This document shows positions 60,655 to 64,000 of a stretch of DNA of 64,000 bases, one piece after another. Below the pieces are notes generated by a model. That model was not told the origin of the DNA. It saw only the letters and a list, made by a program, of their open reading frames with translations, and did not search any database. The DNA comes from Mycobacterium sp. ACS4331. GTDB lineage: Bacteria > Actinomycetota > Actinomycetes > Mycobacteriales > Mycobacteriaceae. The DNA is taken from the NCBI RefSeq assembly GCF_001667265.1, contig NZ_LZHW01000113.1, forward strand, positions 26,978 to 90,977, in the 5' to 3' direction. The number at the start of each line of letters is the position of its first letter. The stretch's first letter is position 1. The position numbers and the translations under genes are program-made.

Positions 60655-61094
60655 TGGCTCACCTGCTTGATCTCGTACTTCACCGGCTGCTGGGCCGCGT
60701 GCGGATGATCGGGACCCGCGTAGACCTTCAGCTTCTTCTGGATCTGCCGACCGAGCTTGGTGTGGGGCAGCATGCCGATCACCGCGTTCTCGACGACGCG
60801 GGTCGGGTGCTTCTCCAGCAGCTCACCGATGCTGCGCTTGCGCAGACCGCCGGGATAACCCGAGTGGCTGTACGCGAACTTGTTGGTCAGCTTGTCGCCG
60901 CTGACGGCGATCTTCTCTGCGTTGACGATGATGACGAAGTCACCGCCGTCGACGTTGGGCGTGAATGTCGGCTTGTGCTTGCCGCGCAGCAGATTGGCTG
61001 CCGCGACGGCGAGACGGCCGAGCACCACGTCCTGGGCGTCGATGACGTACCACTCACGCGTGGTGTCACCCGCCTTGGGCGTGTACGTAGGCAC
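60651..61094 (-). CDS. rplM: 50S ribosomal protein L13
   Basis: 147 residues from a GTG (61094) with a GAGAGG RBS. Family segments are REWYVIDAQDVVLGRLA, NVDGGDFVIIVNAEKIAVSG, YSHSGYPGGLRKRSIGELL and MLPHTKLGRQIQKKLKVYAG. First gene of the L13-S9 operon. Confidence 0.98.
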
Positions 61095-61274
61095 AGCGCT
61101 TACCTCTCGATCTTCTCGGGTTGATCCCGGGTTCTCACCGGGCGCCGGTCTGGTGCGAGCGACACGAGTGACCCCCGGCGACCGACATCGACCCGGGACT
61201 CGCCGCCCTGAGCAGGGCAGACGCACACCAACCGCAGCAGCTTACCCGCAGACATCGATGCAGGTCAAAACGCC
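61095..61274. promoter_or_regulatory. Intergenic region upstream of rplM (180 bases)
   Basis: It must hold the promoter of the L13-S9 operon. I cannot point to a convincing -35/-10 pair or to an L13 leader structure. In M. tuberculosis the ESX-4 genes lie upstream of rplM; they are not here, so this side of the locus also differs. Confidence 0.4.
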
Positions 61275-61709
61275 TCAGGTGGCGAAGGCAGCGGGAGGTT
61301 CCGCCACCCACTGTCCTCCGACCTGCAGAAACGTGACGACGACGCCCTCCAGTCGTACCGGGCCGGTGCGACGCTGGGCTTCGACGTTCACCGTGATGAC
61401 GACGCGCCCGGGCTCCTGCTGAGCCGGGTCGAACTGAAGATAGCGCGGTTCCCGCCCCTCGGCGGCCAGGTGTTCGAGGCGCGCCCGATCCACCAGTTCG
61501 ACATCCCCGAGACGGGCTGGGTTCGGCTCCGCACCGCCGGCAGCGGCGATGTTCTCGTCGAGCAGCAGCATCGGACGGCGATCCTGGTCCCGCGCCGCCG
61601 CCGGGAGCGGAACGTGGACAGCACCCGGAAGAGGCCGCCCGGTCAGCATGCTGGTGAGCACCAGGTGCTGCAGGGCGGCCACGTCGCCGGACGGCGTGGG
61701 CTCAGCCAT
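61275..61709 (-). CDS. Unknown protein, matrixin neighbour
   Basis: 144 residues from MAEPTPSGDVAAL (ATG at 61709), overlapping the metalloprotease stop by eight bases. It has a Cys-free mixed alpha/beta pattern: DENIAAAGGAEPNPARLGDV, then VVITVNVEAQRRTGPVRLEG and VVVTFLQVGGQWVAEPP, which reads like an NTF2-like or small beta-rich domain. No signal peptide. Family not recognised; it may be a chaperone, inhibitor or accessory of the protease. Confidence 0.75.
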   Translation of the reverse strand: MAEPTPSGDVAALQHLVLTSMLTGRPLPGAVHVPLPAAARDQDRRPMLLLDENIAAAGGAEPNPARLGDVELVDRARLEHLAAEGREPRYLQFDPAQQEPGRVVITVNVEAQRRTGPVRLEGVVVTFLQVGGQWVAEPPAAFAT

Positions 61710-63366
61710 ACCACTTATGCCACATGGCGTTGTCCCCGCCGCGCGCGAACACGTCGATGCGGCCCGAACTCCACGACACCGCACCGGGCCCGGACGTCAG
61801 GAAACCGCCAAGGGACTCCCAGTTGCTCCAGCCGTTCTGGAACCACTTATGCCACAGCGCGTTGTCAGTTCCCCGCACGAACACATCCAGGCGCCCCGCC
61901 GACCACGACGACACCGCCGGATCCGAGGTCAGCACTCCACCGAGCGATTCCCAGTTGCTCCAGCCGTTCTGGAACCACTTATGCCACAGGGCGTTGTCAC
62001 CACCGCGTACGAACACGTCGATGCGGCCCGAACTCCACGACACCGCACCCGGACCCGAGGTCAGGAAACCGCCAAGGGACTCCCAGTTGCTCCAGCCGTT
62101 CTGGAACCACTTATGCCACAGCGCATTGTCAGTTCCCCGCACGAACACATCCAGGCGCCCCGCCGACCACGACGACACCGCCGGATCCGAGGTCAGCACC
62201 CCGCCGAGCGACTCCCAGTTGCTCCAGCCGTTCTGGAACCACTTATGCCACAGCGCGTTGTCTGTCCCGCGAACAAACGCATCGATGCGGCCCGAACTCC
62301 ACGACACCGCGCCCGGCCCAGAGGTCAGCACCCCGCCGAGGGACTCCCAATGACTCCAGCCGTTCTGGAACCACTTGTGCCACAGCGCATTGTCTGTCCC
62401 GCGCACGAATGTGTCCAGGCGGCCGGGGGCCCACGACGAGACGTCGGGGTCGGAGGTCAGCACCCCGCCGAGCGATTCCCAGTTGCTCCAGCCCTGTTTG
62501 GCGCCATAGAGCTGCTGGATCCCCGCAACGTCGTCGGCTTCGAGCTGGCGATGCGCGCCCCCGTAGTAGGCGTACATCAGCGCCCCCGCGACGGTGGAGT
62601 GCGCCAGTCCGAGTGCGTGCCCGAACTCGTGTGCGGCCACCGTGACCAGATCGATCCCGGACGGCGGAAGGTTCACCGACCATGTCTCCGCTTCGTCGAA
62701 GTGGGTGTCGCCCGCGAGGTTCCCTCCGCCGGGCGGCGGATAGTAGGCGTGGGCGAGCACACCGCTGGCGCCGTCGAAGTTGCTTCCGTCACCGTGGTTT
62801 CCGGCCGCGAACCGGATGACGATGTCGGGCGCCTGGTTGATGGCCACCTCCTGGAACGTCAGTGGCGTCACCGAGGCCCACAACCCGAATGCCTGCGCGA
62901 TCGCGGCGCGGATCGCGGCCTGCGAGAGGTCCGGTGAGAACTCGTTGTAGGCGTAGGTCAGATGGGTCTTGGTCCACTTGCTGCCCTGCAGGACGAAGTC
63001 GGCGGACGCATCGGGGAACCCGCACCGCGGGCGGCCCATCAGCGCGGTGGTCGGCTCGTCGAGCTCGCCGGTGACCTCGAGCCCGTTGAACTCCTGGAAC
63101 CGCTCGAGCGCCGCGACGGTGGCCTCGCCGAAGGTCTCGGGTGCGTCCGGTGCGGGCGCCGCGGCGGCGGCCGTCGCGAAGCCGAAGTCCTCGAGCGTGT
63201 CCGACGCGAGATAGCCGAAGGTCTGCAGGTACCGGTTGAGGCGCTCCACCTCGTCACCGGAGTCGCCGATCTTGAGCCCGGTCGCCCCGGGTACGTAATC
63301 CTTGTCCCTGGTCTGCCGAGCCAGTTGAGCCTCGGTGACGCGCTTGGACTTTGTTGGTGCTGACAT
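61702..63366 (-). CDS. Matrixin-like zinc metalloprotease with C-terminal propeller repeats
   Basis: 554 residues. Order: peptidoglycan-binding-like helical domain (about 30-110), a cysteine-switch motif GRPRCGFPD (Cys115) that inhibits the zymogen in matrix metalloproteases, then the catalytic domain with the structural-zinc/calcium segment NHGDGSNFDGASGVLAHAYYP and the active site AAHEFGHALGLAHS (His246, Glu247, His250, His256) and Met-turn ALMYAYY. Residues 292-554 are six 44-residue repeats. No Sec signal peptide is visible, so the route of export is unclear. RBS is AGGGGGAG before the ATG. A predicted protease; substrate unknown. Confidence 0.93.
   Translation of the reverse strand: MSAPTKSKRVTEAQLARQTRDKDYVPGATGLKIGDSGDEVERLNRYLQTFGYLASDTLEDFGFATAAAAAPAPDAPETFGEATVAALERFQEFNGLEVTGELDEPTTALMGRPRCGFPDASADFVLQGSKWTKTHLTYAYNEFSPDLSQAAIRAAIAQAFGLWASVTPLTFQEVAINQAPDIVIRFAAGNHGDGSNFDGASGVLAHAYYPPPGGGNLAGDTHFDEAETWSVNLPPSGIDLVTVAAHEFGHALGLAHSTVAGALMYAYYGGAHRQLEADDVAGIQQLYGAKQGWSNWESLGGVLTSDPDVSSWAPGRLDTFVRGTDNALWHKWFQNGWSHWESLGGVLTSGPGAVSWSSGRIDAFVRGTDNALWHKWFQNGWSNWESLGGVLTSDPAVSSWSAGRLDVFVRGTDNALWHKWFQNGWSNWESLGGFLTSGPGAVSWSSGRIDVFVRGGDNALWHKWFQNGWSNWESLGGVLTSDPAVSSWSAGRLDVFVRGTDNALWHKWFQNGWSNWESLGGFLTSGPGAVSWSSGRIDVFARGGDNAMWHKWYG
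61705..62493 (-). repeat. Six 132-base tandem repeats encoding propeller blades
   Basis: Each unit encodes 44 residues starting GWSNWESLGG and ending NALWHKWFQN. Units 1, 3 and 5 carry SDP.VSSW and GRLD; units 2, 4 and 6 carry SGPGAVSW and GRID. They thus form three 264-base two-unit repeats, nearly identical in DNA, which suggests recent duplication or gene conversion. The pattern recalls the PLL/tectonin-type lectin propellers, in which each blade binds sugar. Confidence 0.85.
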
Positions 63367-63426
63367 GTTCTCCCCCTTGATGTGCCGACCGGCAGGCCGG
63401 CGGATGTGTTGAATGGTTGACGCCGA

Positions 63427-63753
63427 CTAGGAGTCGACGCCGATGGTGACGCGCCAGGTGCCGCCGATGACCAGTCCCGCCGTGGCCGGTGTCGCCGGCG
63501 CACTGGCCGCGCCCGGATCGCCGGGCATCTCCCCCGCCGGCGACACGGCGGTGTCGCCGGGTTCCCCGGTCATCGAACCGACCGGCATACCGCCGGTCTC
63601 GGCGCGACCGGCTCCGCTGGAGTCGGCGTCCATCGCACCCACCGGCATCCCGCCGTGGTCTGCGGTGGTGATCGGTTCAGCATTGGTCATGACTCCGGCC
63701 GGCATCGCCGAGATCTGCGGTGGCCCAGAACCATTCGATTTCGTAAGTGACAT
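63427..63753 (-). CDS. Unknown repeat-bearing small protein upstream of the matrixin
   Basis: 108 residues with an AGGGGGAG RBS 6-10 bases before ATG, matching that of the matrixin gene. The sequence has a repeated M-P-x-G-x-M unit (SAMPAGVMT, GGMPVGAMDAD, GGMPVGSMTGE, PAGEMPGDPG) in a Gly/Ala/Pro-rich background and ends in GGTWRVTIGVDS. It has no signal peptide and only hydrophilic or small residues. It could be secreted with, or processed by, the protease. Family not recognised. Confidence 0.7.
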   Translation of the reverse strand: MSLTKSNGSGPPQISAMPAGVMTNAEPITTADHGGMPVGAMDADSSGAGRAETGGMPVGSMTGEPGDTAVSPAGEMPGDPGAASAPATPATAGLVIGGTWRVTIGVDS

Positions 63754-63774
63754 GGCGTCGCTCCCCCTGAAGAT

Positions 63775-63796
63775 CGGTCGGCCTGGTTGCCGACCG
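63775..63796 (-). promoter_or_regulatory. Hairpin in the leader of the repeat-bearing protein
   Basis: CGGTCGGC-CTGGTT-GCCGACCG forms a perfect 8-pair stem with a 6-base loop, 21 bases upstream of the ATG at 63753. A related but weaker GC-rich structure lies at 63383-63402 upstream of the matrixin ATG. It could terminate the upstream transcript or affect translation. Confidence 0.5.
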
Positions 63797-64000
63797 CCAC
63801 GGGGGACGCTACTGACGCCGCCGGAACCCGTCGTGAGTAGTCGAGTACTTGTTGAGGCGGCAACGAAGACGACCCCCCGGCCGCAGCCCCGGGGGGGGGG
63901 CAGGGGATGGGGATCAGAAGAAGCCCAGAGCCTTGTTGCTGTAGCTCACCAGCAGGGTGGTGGGGTGGGGGGTGTGGTGGGGGGTGAAGAGGGGGGTGTG
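63797..64000. other. Contig-end region, G-rich, probable artefact after about 63,885
   Basis: 63,797-63,884 has no gene I can see. From about 63,885 a run of ten or more G is followed by mostly G and T. A possible minus-strand CDS tail (stop at 63914-63916; C-terminal VSYSNKALGFF) lies inside, but the upstream residues translate to His/Thr/Pro repeats. Runs of G and GGGT near a sequence end are typical of low-quality two-colour reads. Confidence 0.6.

Noticed and set aside
61705..62493. CRISPR-like array
   Set aside because: The units are in-frame coding repeats of 132 bases with no spacers.
61549..62937. Long plus-strand frames opposite the matrixin repeats
   Set aside because: They repeat only because the minus-strand gene repeats; no start signal or domain supports them.

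Overview
The window reads as a chromosomal segment of a rapidly growing, environmental mycobacterium (Mycolicibacterium type). The support is high G+C, many GTG/TTG starts, dense 4-base stop/start overlaps, a complete YrbE/Mce operon, a coenzyme-F420-type LLM oxidoreductase, and a core gene order I know from Mycobacterium tuberculosis: tsaD-rimI-tsaB-tsaE-alr-gadB-nnr-glmS-Rv3438-like on the left and Rv3439c-like-Rv3440c-like-glmM-rpsI-rplM on the right. Synteny statements rest on memory of that genome, not on a search.

Layout. 1-12,000 is core: a truncated HNH/DUF222 gene, a SnoaL-like protein, the t6A tRNA-modification genes with rimI, a hydrolase and alanine racemase, glutamate decarboxylase, the NAD(P)H-hydrate repair fusion, glmS and an alpha/beta hydrolase. 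57,196-61,094 is core again: two WXG100/ESX-like proteins, glmM and the S9/L13 operon. In M. tuberculosis the genes on either side of 12,001-57,186 are neighbours, so these 45 kb look like an accessory catabolic island lodged between two converging core genes, with no integrase or tRNA visible.

The island has three modules. (1) 11,997-19,917, one minus-strand operon: TPP-dependent 2-oxoacid/acetoin dehydrogenase-like E1 alpha and beta, an acyl-CoA ligase, a paired FadE alpha/beta, a [2Fe-2S] ferredoxin, a DUF35 protein, an atypical thiolase-like protein, a 3Fe-4S-type ferredoxin and a stand-alone lipoyl domain. There is no E2, E3 or hydratase gene, and the substrate is unknown. (2) 19,964-36,906, a divergent sugar locus: a ChvE/MmsA/MmsB-type ABC importer with galT-galK-mutarotase on one side, and a YtfQ/R/T/YjfF-type importer with a LacI regulator and araB-araD-araA on the other. 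Two matching operator palindromes lie in the shared intergenic region. (3) 36,913-57,186: two carotenoid-cleavage-oxygenase-family enzymes, ALDH, Rieske oxygenase, SDR and P450 around a full yrbE2-mce6 importer, plus two TetR regulators, an unknown Cys-rich protein, a secreted DUF3298 protein and an LLM enzyme. Module 3 looks like a dedicated uptake and oxidative-catabolism system for a hydrophobic isoprenoid- or stilbene-like substrate and is the best candidate here for an undescribed system.

61,275-63,753 holds a matrixin-type metalloprotease with a six-repeat C-terminal propeller-like region and two small unknown companions. The last ~110 bases are G-rich and probably a contig-end artefact.
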